A stretch of DNA of 21,050 bases from an uncultured Clostridia bacterium (GTDB taxonomy: Bacteria > Bacillota > Clostridia > Christensenellales > UBA1242). The notes below the pieces were generated by a model, which made no database searches, had not been told where the DNA came from, and was given only the letters and a program-made list of their open reading frames with translations. Shown here one piece after another: positions 1 to 6,707 of the stretch (the stretch's first letter is position 1; each line of letters starts with the position of its first letter). Where the stretch lies: NCBI GenBank assembly GCA_948434855.1, contig CAOJFR010000020.1, positions 1 to 21,050 of the forward strand, read 5' to 3'. Position numbers and translations under genes: made by a program.

Positions 1-71
1 ATTATAACATTTTTGCACTTTCTTTTGGCTTATCCTGCGTTTTCGCCTGTGGTTTGGCACAATTTCATAAG
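1..71. other. Short gene-free edge stretch
   Basis: I see no convincing gene here. The minus strand reads TGTTATAAT at 9-1, which resembles an extended -10 box, but no -35 box sits at the right distance (the hexamer there is CCAAAA) and the downstream side is outside the window. Confidence 0.4.
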
Positions 72-97
72 AAAACACCCAAACGAATGGGTGTTTT
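72..97 (-). terminator. Rho-independent terminator of the 244-aa gene
   Basis: The inverted repeat AACACCC (74-80) / GGGTGTT (89-95) with an 8-base loop is extended by A-T pairs and followed on the minus strand by TTTT. It starts ten bases past the stop codon of the minus-strand gene ending at 107. The plus strand also has a T run, so it could work both ways. Confidence 0.75.
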
Positions 98-106
98 TAT
101 TAATTA

Positions 107-841
107 TTAAAATTTTTCATATAAATTCATTTGCAGTGAACCAGAGCCTGATGATGGTCTTGTTTTTGAATACTCTTTATATTTTGTGGTTTTTTCTAAC
201 AATGTTGCAAGAGTTTTTAAATTTTCATCATTAATTTTATTTTCCTTTCCATCTAAAATTACTATTGGCATATCATAAAGTATTGAATCTACTATATAAT
301 TTTGCAATATGATATTATCAAAAATTTCTGTTATTGTTTGAAAAATGTTGTTCTTTTTATTATATTCTAATGTTTCATCTAAATATGAAAGCAAATCTTT
401 TAACTCATTTAAGCTTATGCCACCAATATTGTTTTCTTCATCAAAGCCAAGTGCAATTTGCGCTTTTATTATGTCTTTAGCACCTACTAAATAACAATAA
501 ACATAACGATAGTCTAATTTGTTTTCTGAAGTATGTTGACTGAGACTGATAAACTCAAAATTTTTTATATTTTTCTCGTCTTGCTCTGAGATGTATTTTG
601 GCTTGCCATATTCATATTCTTGCTTAAAAATTGGTGAGGTATGCAACAGCAAATATTCATCTGCACTGCAATTTTCATCATTTAAACTTAACTCGGTTTC
701 TGCTATTGATTCAATCTGTGCTCTTTTATGTTCTTTTATATTTAAACGATAGCCTGCTCTTGTGTTTATTTGTTTTCTTTTATATGTTTCTTTGCCATTT
801 TCATCTTCGTTTATTATTGTTAAATAGTGAAATAATTTCAT
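107..841 (-). CDS. Hypothetical protein, 244 aa
   Basis: I do not recognise this protein. An in-frame ATG lies further upstream at 904, but the ATG at 841 is preferred because GGGGAGAG lies just before it and a promoter lies between the two. The product is soluble-looking, acidic and lysine/glutamate/asparagine-rich, with no signal peptide or membrane segment. Aromatic-rich patches occur around residues 111-118 (YRYVYCYL), and the middle and C-terminal parts look mostly helical. The C-terminus ends in a small Ser/Gly patch (PSSGSGS) before the last few residues. It has its own promoter and terminator and is therefore a single-gene transcript next to the ribosomal operon. No function can be assigned. 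Confidence 0.8.
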   Translation of the reverse strand: MKLFHYLTIINEDENGKETYKRKQINTRAGYRLNIKEHKRAQIESIAETELSLNDENCSADEYLLLHTSPIFKQEYEYGKPKYISEQDEKNIKNFEFISLSQHTSENKLDYRYVYCYLVGAKDIIKAQIALGFDEENNIGGISLNELKDLLSYLDETLEYNKKNNIFQTITEIFDNIILQNYIVDSILYDMPIVILDGKENKINDENLKTLATLLEKTTKYKEYSKTRPSSGSGSLQMNLYEKF

Positions 842-868
842 CTTTGGCACTCTCCCCTTATTAAAAAA

Positions 869-897
869 ATTATAACACGCATAAAACTTAAAATCAA
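869..897 (-). promoter_or_regulatory. Promoter of the 244-aa gene
   Basis: TTGATT (897-892), a 17-base spacer, then TATAAT (874-869), with the extended -10 form TGTTATAAT. The predicted transcript start near 862 gives a leader of about 20 bases containing the GGGGAGAG ribosome binding site. Confidence 0.75.
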
Positions 898-950
898 GAC
901 CCAAATTTTGCTATATGAAGCTTTTGCTTTTGCAGAGACTATGAAAAATA

Positions 951-998
951 AAAAAATCTTAGGCAGGATTACTTTTGGTAATTTGTCTAAGATTTTTA
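951..998 (-). terminator. Terminator after rplA
   Basis: A long hairpin: AAAAATCTTAG at the left arm pairs with CTAAGATTTTT at the right, with further imperfect pairing (GATTAC / GTAAT) inward. On the minus strand the stem runs into a T tract (complement of 951-956). It lies about 20 bases after the rplA stop and closes the ribosomal operon. Confidence 0.85.
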
Positions 999-1019
999 AT
1001 TGTTATTTGGTTTTAACCA

Positions 1020-1709
1020 CTATTTTGCACGGTATAGAACCTTTACGCCAGGTCCCATTGTGCTTGCAAGGTTGATTGACTTAATGTATTGTCCCTTTGC
1101 TGCTTGTGGCTTTGCTTTTACGATTGCATCAACAAATGTTTCATAGTTTTCTGCAAGTTTTTCTACGCCAAAGCTCTTTTTGCCGATTGCTGAGTGAACA
1201 ATTCCGAATCTGTCTACTCTGTATTCTACTTTACCAGCTTTTACGTCTTTGATTGCTTTTGCAATGTCCATGGTTACTGTGCCACTCTTTGGGTTTGGCA
1301 TGAGACCACGAGGTCCGAGAACCTTTGCACATCTTCCAACAACACCCATCATGTCTGGTGATGTGATACAAACATCAAAATCTAGCCAGTTATCGTTCAT
1401 GATTTTGGTTACGATTTCTTCAGCACCAACTGTGTCAGCACCTGCTTTTTTTGCTTCTTCTGCTTTATCGCCTTTTGCTATTACAAGAACTCTTACTGAT
1501 TTTCCAGTTCCGTTTGGAAGAACAACGCTTCCACGAACTTGTTGGTCTGCACTTCTTGGGTCTACTCCAAGACGAATGTGAACTTCTATTGTTTCGTCAA
1601 ACTTTGCAGTTGCAGTTTCTATTGCAAGGCCTAAAGCTTCATTAACTTCATATTGTTTGCTAGAATCTATCTTTTTTGCTGCATTTTCATAATTCTTTCC
1701 GTGTTTCAT
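1020..1709 (-). CDS. rplA: 50S ribosomal protein L1
   Basis: L1 forms the mobile L1 stalk on 23S rRNA at the E site and in many bacteria also represses its own operon by binding mRNA. The 229-residue length matches bacterial L1. The family signature is visible: ITSPDMMGVVGRCAKVLGPR, followed by GLMPNPKSGTVT, in the middle of the protein. The N-terminal KNYENAAKKID and C-terminal LASTMGPGVKV are also typical. The ATG is preceded by AAGGAGG, and only 12 bases separate it from the rplK stop, so the two are co-translated. The stop is TAG. Here rplJ and rplL do not follow; a strong terminator does. Confidence 0.97.
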   Translation of the reverse strand: MKHGKNYENAAKKIDSSKQYEVNEALGLAIETATAKFDETIEVHIRLGVDPRSADQQVRGSVVLPNGTGKSVRVLVIAKGDKAEEAKKAGADTVGAEEIVTKIMNDNWLDFDVCITSPDMMGVVGRCAKVLGPRGLMPNPKSGTVTMDIAKAIKDVKAGKVEYRVDRFGIVHSAIGKKSFGVEKLAENYETFVDAIVKAKPQAAKGQYIKSINLASTMGPGVKVLYRAK

Positions 1710-1721
1710 ATCCTAGCCTCC

Positions 1722-2150
1722 TTAATCAACAATGGTTACGCCCATTGAACGAGCTGTGCCCTTAACCATGCTGATTGCTGACTCTATTGTGTGTGAGTTT
1801 AAATCTGGAAGTTTGATTTTTGCAATCTTTTCTACTTGTGCACTGGTTAGTTTGCCGACTTTTGTTTTGTTTGGAACACCTGATCCTTTGCTGAGTCCAA
1901 GCTCTTTTAAAATGAGGTTGGCTACTGGTGGTGTTTTTGTTACGAAGTCAAAGCTTCTGTCTTCGTAAATTGTCATGATTACTGGAATTACCATTCCGTC
2001 TTGACTTGCAGTTTGTGCGTTAAAATCCTTAACAAATTGTCCAATGTTGATTCCGTGAGGTCCAAGGCTTGATCCAATTGGAGGACCTGCTGTGGCTTTT
2101 CCTGCTGGAATTTGGATTTTTACGACTGCTTTAATTTTTTTTGCTGCCAT
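1722..2150 (-). CDS. rplK: 50S ribosomal protein L11
   Basis: L11 sits at the GTPase-associated centre of the 50S subunit and contacts elongation and release factors. The start was placed at 2150 (MAAKKIKAVVKIQIPAG) rather than six codons upstream, because AAAGGAGA lies just before it and this gives the normal 142-residue length. The proline-rich N-terminal domain (GKATAGPPIGSSLGPHGINI) and the C-terminal RNA-binding domain with the late motif IESAISMVKGTARSMGVTI are both complete. It is followed 12 bases later by rplA and preceded by a structured leader of about 110 bases. Confidence 0.97.
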   Translation of the reverse strand: MAAKKIKAVVKIQIPAGKATAGPPIGSSLGPHGINIGQFVKDFNAQTASQDGMVIPVIMTIYEDRSFDFVTKTPPVANLILKELGLSKGSGVPNKTKVGKLTSAQVEKIAKIKLPDLNSHTIESAISMVKGTARSMGVTIVD

Positions 2151-2180
2151 AATTTCTCCTTTATCCACTTTGGGATAGGC

Positions 2181-2220
2181 GTGGTTTTTGCTGGGGCATT
2201 AAAAATTTTACCCCTCCCAC
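2181..2220 (-). promoter_or_regulatory. Probable L1-binding leader of rplK-rplA
   Basis: In the nusG-rplK gap the minus-strand RNA reads GUGG-GA-GGGG ... CCCC-AGCAAAAA-CCAC: two stacked stems (2220-2217 with 2184-2181, and 2214-2211 with 2196-2193) around an asymmetric internal loop. A GUGGGAG-type asymmetric hairpin before rplK resembles the rRNA-mimicking site used by L1 for autogenous repression in the L11 operon. A second GTGG at 2168-2165, just upstream of the ribosome binding site, can compete for the same CCAC. The regulatory role is inference from motif and position. Confidence 0.6.
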
Positions 2221-2259
2221 TTTATATAAACGGGGGCAAACCCGATTATAACTTGGTTT

Positions 2260-2799
2260 TTAATTATCTAGCACTTCTATGTCTGAGAAATCTACATCTA
2301 TTGGTGTTGGTCGCCCAAACATTTCTACTTCTACTTTGCATTTGTTTGCTTCAGCATCTACTGAAAGAACTGTTCCTACAAAACCATCAAAGGCTCCGCT
2401 TGAAAGCTTGACTTTGTCGCCAGCTGAAACTTTTATATCTATGTTTATTGGCTCTAGCTTCATCTTTTTTACCTCTTCATCGGTAAGTGGAAGAGGTCTT
2501 CCTTGAGGTCCAACGAAACCCGTTACGCCTCTTGAGTTTACTATGGTGTGCCACAAGCTGTCTGTGTATCTCATTTTTATTAATATATAGCATGGGAAAA
2601 GCTTTCTTTCAACCGCTTTTTTCTTGCCATTTTTTTCTTCAATAACTGTTTCCATTGGAACTTTTACTTCCATGATATAGTCTTGAAGATTGTTTTTTGC
2701 AATACACTTATTCAGATTGTCTACTGCCATTGCCTCATAGCCTGTGAATGTGTGAAGCACATACCACTTTGGCTCATCTAATTTTGATGTATCTATCAT
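2260..2799 (-). CDS. nusG: Transcription termination/antitermination factor NusG
   Basis: NusG binds RNA polymerase and couples it to ribosomes or Rho. The 179-residue protein has the usual NGN domain from the start (KWYVLHTFTGYE, then PCYILIKM and GVTGFVGPQGRPLPLT) and a C-terminal KOW domain around residues 125-179 (SAGDKVKLSSGAFDGFVGTV). Its length is normal for the family. AAAGGA lies upstream of the ATG and the gene is 36 bases after secE, the classical secE-nusG pair. Confidence 0.96.
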   Translation of the reverse strand: MIDTSKLDEPKWYVLHTFTGYEAMAVDNLNKCIAKNNLQDYIMEVKVPMETVIEEKNGKKKAVERKLFPCYILIKMRYTDSLWHTIVNSRGVTGFVGPQGRPLPLTDEEVKKMKLEPINIDIKVSAGDKVKLSSGAFDGFVGTVLSVDAEANKCKVEVEMFGRPTPIDVDFSDIEVLDN

Positions 2800-2835
2800 A
2801 ATTTTTAGTCCTTTGCGGGTTTTCCGCTCTTATTT

Positions 2836-3183
2836 TTAACCAACAAGAAGGCTCATTAGCCATGACAAAAGAGAGTCTATGCCTAAAACGACAAGCATAA
2901 AAACAGCCACCACTGCCAAAACTGTTCCTGTTTGTTTGCAGGTTTTTTTGAAGGTTGGCCAGTTTACTTTTTTGAGCTCGGAAAAAATCTCTTTTACCCT
3001 ATGACGTTTTGGAGCTGCCTCTTTCATTGCCTTTTTTTTGGCTTTGGCATTTTCTTTTGCCTTTGCCTCTTTTAGCTTTGCCTTCTCCTCTTTGCTAGGT
3101 TTACGCTTAACTTCTGTTAAAACTTCGTTTGATTTTTCCATCTCGCTATTTTCATTTGTAGGCTTCTTTTTATTTTTTGACAT
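2836..3183 (-). CDS. secE: Preprotein translocase subunit SecE with long basic N-terminus
   Basis: SecE clamps SecY in the membrane export channel. The C-terminal part is canonical: ELKKVNWPTFKK at about residues 69-80 followed by a single membrane helix at about 86-110. The first 65 residues form a highly charged Lys/Glu/Ala-rich extension, making the protein 115 residues instead of the roughly 60-75 usual in Bacillota. It lies between rpmG (12-base gap) and nusG, and AGGAGAGAG precedes the ATG. The extension looks low-complexity and cytosolic; its role is unknown. Confidence 0.95.
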   Translation of the reverse strand: MSKNKKKPTNENSEMEKSNEVLTEVKRKPSKEEKAKLKEAKAKENAKAKKKAMKEAAPKRHRVKEIFSELKKVNWPTFKKTCKQTGTVLAVVAVFMLVVLGIDSLLSWLMSLLVG

Positions 3184-3195
3184 CTCTCTCTCCTA

Positions 3196-3345
3196 CTATT
3201 TTGATTCTTTGTGAGCTGTGTGCTTTTTGCAAGTTGGACAATATTTGCTGAATGTTAGTCTATCTGGGTCATTCTTTTTGTTTTTGAATGTGTCATAGTT
3301 GCGACTCTTGCATTCTGTGCATTCTAGTGTGATTCTGTTTCTCAT
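3196..3345 (-). CDS. rpmG: 50S ribosomal protein L33, zinc-binding form
   Basis: A 49-residue L33 starting MRNRITLECTEC. Cysteines at 9, 12, 36 and 39 form two CxxC knuckles, so this is the zinc-containing (C+) form. The open frame extends far upstream, but GAGGAGA just before the ATG at 3345 and the family length fix this start. First gene of the rpmG-secE-nusG-rplK-rplA operon. The stop is TAG. Confidence 0.96.
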   Translation of the reverse strand: MRNRITLECTECKSRNYDTFKNKKNDPDRLTFSKYCPTCKKHTAHKESK

Positions 3346-3396
3346 AATTTTTCTCCTCAAAAAATTAACACCAAGCCTAGCGGTCGGTGCCTTAAT

Positions 3397-3425
3397 AATA
3401 TAGCACAGCACTAAACCGCTGTCAA
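3397..3425 (-). promoter_or_regulatory. Proximal promoter of the rpmG operon
   Basis: Consensus TTGACA (3425-3420), 17-base spacer, TATATT (3402-3397). The predicted start near 3390 gives a leader of about 45 bases that carries a small CACC/GGTG hairpin and the GAGGAGA binding site. Confidence 0.85.
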
Positions 3426-3436
3426 TAGAAAAAGTC

Positions 3437-3456
3437 AATATTTCATGCGAAATATT
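3437..3456. repeat. Perfect inverted repeat upstream of the proximal rpmG promoter
   Basis: AATATTTC (3437-3444) and GAAATATT (3449-3456) are perfect complements around ATGC. The repeat lies 11 bases upstream of the proximal -35 box and inside the transcript of the distal promoter. It could be an operator, an UP-like AT element or an RNA hairpin; the sequence alone does not decide. Confidence 0.5.
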
Positions 3457-3484
3457 AACTATCTTCACTCTTAATATCATTGTT

Positions 3485-3513
3485 ATTTTAAAGTTTTCTG
3501 CTTGAAATGTCAA
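3485..3513 (-). promoter_or_regulatory. Distal promoter of the rpmG operon
   Basis: TTGACA (3513-3508), 17-base spacer, TAAAAT (3490-3485), about 90 bases upstream of the proximal promoter and on the same strand. The ten bases TCTATTGACA are identical at both -35 regions. Tandem strong promoters are common for ribosomal operons. Confidence 0.65.
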
Positions 3514-3594
3514 TAGATTTTGAAAACCCTTGTTTAAATTTTTTAAATTTAAATGATTTTTTTGACATTTTTATTATTTTTTTATTGAAAAAAT

Positions 3595-3625
3595 AAAATG
3601 ATAAGCACTTTTGACTTATCATTTT
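3595..3625 (-). terminator. Terminator after the FAD oxidoreductase gene
   Basis: AAAATGATAAG pairs with CTTATCATTTT around a 9-base loop, with TTTTATTTTTT following on the minus strand. It starts 9 bases after the stop codon and ends the prfB-to-FAD-oxidoreductase operon. Confidence 0.8.
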
Positions 3626-3633
3626 TTATAATC

Positions 3634-5013
3634 TTATTCTTTTATAAGCTTTCTTGCAAGATATACGCCCATGGCACTTGACATCATTAAACCCCTTGTC
3701 CAGCCACTGGCATCACCTAGGCAATAAAGATTTTTTACGCTTGTGTTTAACTCACTATCCATTTTTATTCTGTTGCTATAAAACTTTAATTCTGGAGCAT
3801 ATAGCAATGTTTCATCACTGCCAAAACCTGGGACTACCTTATCCATTTGCTCAATGAAACCTAAAATTGAAATCATTGTTCTGTATGGAATTGCTGAGGT
3901 TATGTCTCCAGCAACGGCATCTGGAAGTGTTGGCTTAACATTTGTTCTGCTGAGCTCTTTTTCCCAAGTTCTTTTGCCTGCCTTAATATCTCCAAGCCTT
4001 TGAACCAAAATTCTGCCATTGCCAAGCATATTTGCCATTTCGCCAACTTTTTTTGCATAGGCTATTGAGTCATCAAACGGATATGTGAACTTATGTGAGC
4101 AAAGAATTGCAAGGTTTGTGTTGTTTGACTTTAGTTCTTTATAGCTATGACCATTGACCACTGCAAGATTGTTATCATAATTTTCTTGCGCAACAAAGCC
4201 ACCTGGGTTTTGACAGAAAGTTCTTACCTTGTTGCAAAATGGTTTTGGATAACCAACAAGTTTTCCTTCATATAGCGCATCGTTGACCTTTTGCATAATC
4301 TCGTTTCTGACCTCTACCCTGACACCAATATCTACAACGCCTGCCTCTCTATCTATTCCATGGCTCTTGCATACGCCCTCTAGCCAATCTGCACCTTTTC
4401 TGCCAGTGGCTGCAACAACAATATCTGCATAAATTTCTTTTCCGTCAACAACTGCACCAACGCACTCGCCATCTTTTATTAACAAATCTGAGCAAGTGGT
4501 GTCTGATAACAAAACCACGCCATTATCTAATAAATAGTTTTCTATCGCAAGATATAGCTCATGCGCCTTTTCTGTTCCAAGATGACGTATTGGGCAATCT
4601 ACAAGTTTTAAGCCCGCAATGCTGGCTGATTTTCTGATTTCTCTTATTGCCTCGGTTTCTTCAGCACCTTCTACTTTTGAATCTGCACCAAATTCTAGAT
4701 ATATTTTGTCTGTATAACTAATTAACTCTTCTATATTCTTTTCACCAATTAGTTCTGGAAGGTCTCCACCAACTTCATAGCCAAGCGAAAGCTTGCCATC
4801 GGAAAATGCTCCGGCACCGCTAAACCCAGATGTTATGTTGCAATATGGCTTGCAATGAACACACTCTTTTGTTTTTAATTTTGGACAACTGCGATTCTCT
4901 ATTCTTCTACCCTGTTCAACTATGGTTATTTCTGCATTATAGTTTTGTCTTTTAAGCTCTAGTGCTGTAAAAATTCCTGCTGGACCAGCACCAATTATTA
5001 ATATCTTTTTCAT
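3634..5013 (-). CDS. FAD-dependent oxidoreductase (COG2509-like) with Cys cluster
   Basis: A 459-residue flavoprotein. The N-terminal FAD-binding Rossmann motif is ILIIGAGPAGIFTALEL (residues 4-20) with the acidic end of strand 2 in TIVEQG. A conserved-looking cysteine cluster follows (C43, C51, C54, C58), then GFSGAGAFSDGKLS. A second nucleotide motif is DIVVAATGRKGADW, and the C-terminal flavin motif is LYCLGDASGWTRGLMMSSAMG. This pattern fits the uncharacterised FAD-dependent dehydrogenases of COG2509, whose substrate I do not know. The four cysteines, spaced C-x7-C-x2-C-x3-C, could bind a metal or an iron-sulfur cluster (inference). It starts 14 bases after a small ferredoxin gene, which suggests that the ferredoxin is its redox partner. 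Confidence 0.85.
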   Translation of the reverse strand: MKKILIIGAGPAGIFTALELKRQNYNAEITIVEQGRRIENRSCPKLKTKECVHCKPYCNITSGFSGAGAFSDGKLSLGYEVGGDLPELIGEKNIEELISYTDKIYLEFGADSKVEGAEETEAIREIRKSASIAGLKLVDCPIRHLGTEKAHELYLAIENYLLDNGVVLLSDTTCSDLLIKDGECVGAVVDGKEIYADIVVAATGRKGADWLEGVCKSHGIDREAGVVDIGVRVEVRNEIMQKVNDALYEGKLVGYPKPFCNKVRTFCQNPGGFVAQENYDNNLAVVNGHSYKELKSNNTNLAILCSHKFTYPFDDSIAYAKKVGEMANMLGNGRILVQRLGDIKAGKRTWEKELSRTNVKPTLPDAVAGDITSAIPYRTMISILGFIEQMDKVVPGFGSDETLLYAPELKFYSNRIKMDSELNTSVKNLYCLGDASGWTRGLMMSSAMGVYLARKLIKE

Positions 5014-5027
5014 ATCTTTCCTCTTTT

Positions 5028-5222
5028 TTAATTATCTTCTAACACAAGTGCCATCTTTGGGCAAAAATTTGAACATTTTCCGCACCTTATGCACTTTTCA
5101 TGGTCAACAACTGGGGCACTATTTCCTGTTTGCGAAAGTGCACCAACTGGACAAACCTTTACTGATGGGCATGGATGATTTTGTGGACATTTTTCTTTGT
5201 ATACCTTTAAAATTTTATTCAT
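5028..5222 (-). CDS. Small ferredoxin-like 4Fe-4S protein
   Basis: A 64-residue protein. The C-terminal half has a canonical cluster motif CIRCGKCSNFCP (C44, C47, C50, C54). The N-terminal half has CPQNHPCPSVKVCP (C12, C18, C24), where spacing and number of cysteines differ from the standard CxxCxxCxxxCP. Either the protein binds one normal cluster plus a structural remnant, or a second cluster uses an unusual ligand such as H16 or relies on three cysteines. AAGGAG precedes the ATG. It lies 9 bases after tsaD and 14 bases before the FAD oxidoreductase, its likely partner. Confidence 0.85.
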   Translation of the reverse strand: MNKILKVYKEKCPQNHPCPSVKVCPVGALSQTGNSAPVVDHEKCIRCGKCSNFCPKMALVLEDN

Positions 5223-5231
5223 ATCTTCTCC

Positions 5232-6260
5232 TTATAATGCAATGCTACTTGTTGGGACAAGTGTTTTTGCATCTGTTATTCCCTTATTATTTATAAAATT
5301 ATAATAGCCTGCTGAAGCTATCATTGCAGCGTTGTCTGTGCAAAGCACAAGAGGTGGATAATATACTTTTGCATTAATTTTTTGTGCCTCACTATCCATT
5401 GAATTTCTGAGCATTTGGTTTGCCGAAACGCCACCTGCCAAAGCAATTTTGTTATAGCCAAACTGTTTTAATGCCGCAATTGATTTGCTTACGACTTGTG
5501 AAATTGCTTCACTTTGAAAACTTGCACAAATGTCTGGAATAGAAATTTTTTCACCTTTTTGCTTTTTGTTGTGAATATAATTTATTACTGCTGTTTTTAA
5601 ACCACTATATGAAAAGTTATAATCTTTAATTTTTGTGAAATCCATTCCTGTAAACTTTATGTTAGCTTCACCATTCTCTGCCTGTTTTTGAACGTTTGGC
5701 CCACCTGGATATGTTAAGCCACACTCTCTTGCCACCTTATCAAAGGCTTCGCCAATGGCATCATCTGTGGTGGAACCAATGAGCTTTCGCTCTGTGTAAC
5801 TTTTCATTTCAACTAATGCGGTGTGTCCACCTGAAACTATTAAACACGCAAATGGCGGCTTAAGGTCGCTATGCGCAATATAATTTGCTGCAATATGACC
5901 TTCTATGTGGTTGACCGCAATTAGAGGCTTGTTTGTTGAATAGGCTAACGCTTTTGCAAAGTTTACACCAACAATTAAAGCTCCGAGAAGTCCTGCACCA
6001 TAAGTGACTGCAATGGCATCAATATCTTTTATTGTTACGCCAGCTTTGCTGAGCGCCTCTTTATATACGCTATCAATATTTTTTACGTGATTGCGAGAAG
6101 CTATTTCTGGAACCACCCCGCCATAAAGTTTATGGATGTCTATTTGCGATGAAATTATGTTGGACAACACCTCTCTGCCATTTTTGACAACCGCAACAGA
6201 GGTTTCATCACAGCTTGACTCTATGCCAAGAATGTATATGTCTTTTTTTGCATTATCCAT
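5232..6260 (-). CDS. tsaD: tRNA N6-threonylcarbamoyladenosine transferase TsaD
   Basis: TsaD transfers the threonylcarbamoyl group to A37 of ANN-decoding tRNAs (t6A), working with TsaB, TsaE and TsaC. The 342-residue protein starts at the ATG at 6260 (AGGTGG upstream); a GTG three codons earlier is possible but less likely. The ASKHA-fold start ILGIESSCDETS, the metal-binding NHIEGH, the Gly-rich VSGGHTALVE, and the later ALAGGVSANQMLR and CTDNAAMIA are all present. The start overlaps the end of the TM2 gene by 8 bases, so translation is likely coupled. Confidence 0.96.
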   Translation of the reverse strand: MDNAKKDIYILGIESSCDETSVAVVKNGREVLSNIISSQIDIHKLYGGVVPEIASRNHVKNIDSVYKEALSKAGVTIKDIDAIAVTYGAGLLGALIVGVNFAKALAYSTNKPLIAVNHIEGHIAANYIAHSDLKPPFACLIVSGGHTALVEMKSYTERKLIGSTTDDAIGEAFDKVARECGLTYPGGPNVQKQAENGEANIKFTGMDFTKIKDYNFSYSGLKTAVINYIHNKKQKGEKISIPDICASFQSEAISQVVSKSIAALKQFGYNKIALAGGVSANQMLRNSMDSEAQKINAKVYYPPLVLCTDNAAMIASAGYYNFINNKGITDAKTLVPTSSIAL

Positions 6261-6705
6261 TTTCACCACCTAGATATTTTAAACCTTCGCTTAAAAAGCG
6301 ACAGACACATTTTATGCAATCTATTATCCAGCCAATGCCAAACAAACCAAATGTGCAGGCATATAAAACTCCAATAAAAACCTTGCCTTCCATAAATTTA
6401 TGGATTCCTATAATTCCAAAAACTGCACAGATAATTAATTTTTCTAGCGCACTAATTAATGCTAAGTTATCCTTTTTTTGAGTTTTGGTTTCTTTAAAAT
6501 TTTGATCAGAAGGTGAAGTTTTAGGTTCATCTTTGTTAAAATTTTGCTCTTCTGTTTTGGATATCATAATTTCTTTTTCTTTGGTTTCTTTTGGAAAAAC
6601 TATCTCTTCATATTCACCACAATAAATGCACCTGAGTATGTTTTCGTTAACTTTTTCACACTTTGTTGAACCACAACCTTTGCACCTAAATTTGTAAATT
6701 TCCAT
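6253..6705 (-). CDS. Zinc-ribbon/TM2-domain membrane protein
   Basis: A 150-residue protein starting at the ATG at 6705, two bases after the prfB stop, with AAAGGAA inside the prfB end as ribosome binding site. The N-terminus is a small zinc ribbon (CKGC at 8-11, CIYC at 26-29). Residues 40-80 are a charged linker. The C-terminus is a TM2 domain: two hydrophobic segments (about 88-103 and 109-133) with the typical GIIGIHKFMEGKVFIGVLY and GLFGIGWIID motifs. TM2 proteins are widespread and poorly understood. Being wedged between prfB and tsaD with an overlap at each side suggests cotranslation, but no function follows from that. Confidence 0.88.
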   Translation of the reverse strand: MEIYKFRCKGCGSTKCEKVNENILRCIYCGEYEEIVFPKETKEKEIMISKTEEQNFNKDEPKTSPSDQNFKETKTQKKDNLALISALEKLIICAVFGIIGIHKFMEGKVFIGVLYACTFGLFGIGWIIDCIKCVCRFLSEGLKYLGGENG

Positions 6706-6707
6706 TT

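Noticed and set aside
1..29. Promoter on the minus strand with TGTTATAAT at 9-1
   Set aside because: No -35 box at 16-18 bases and its target would lie outside the window.
13..234. 73-aa plus-strand open frame
   Set aside because: No ribosome binding site; it crosses a terminator hairpin and lies antisense to the end of the 244-aa gene.
2800..2835. Attenuator between secE and nusG (GCGG/CCGC)
   Set aside because: Only four pairs and no T tract; too weak to call.
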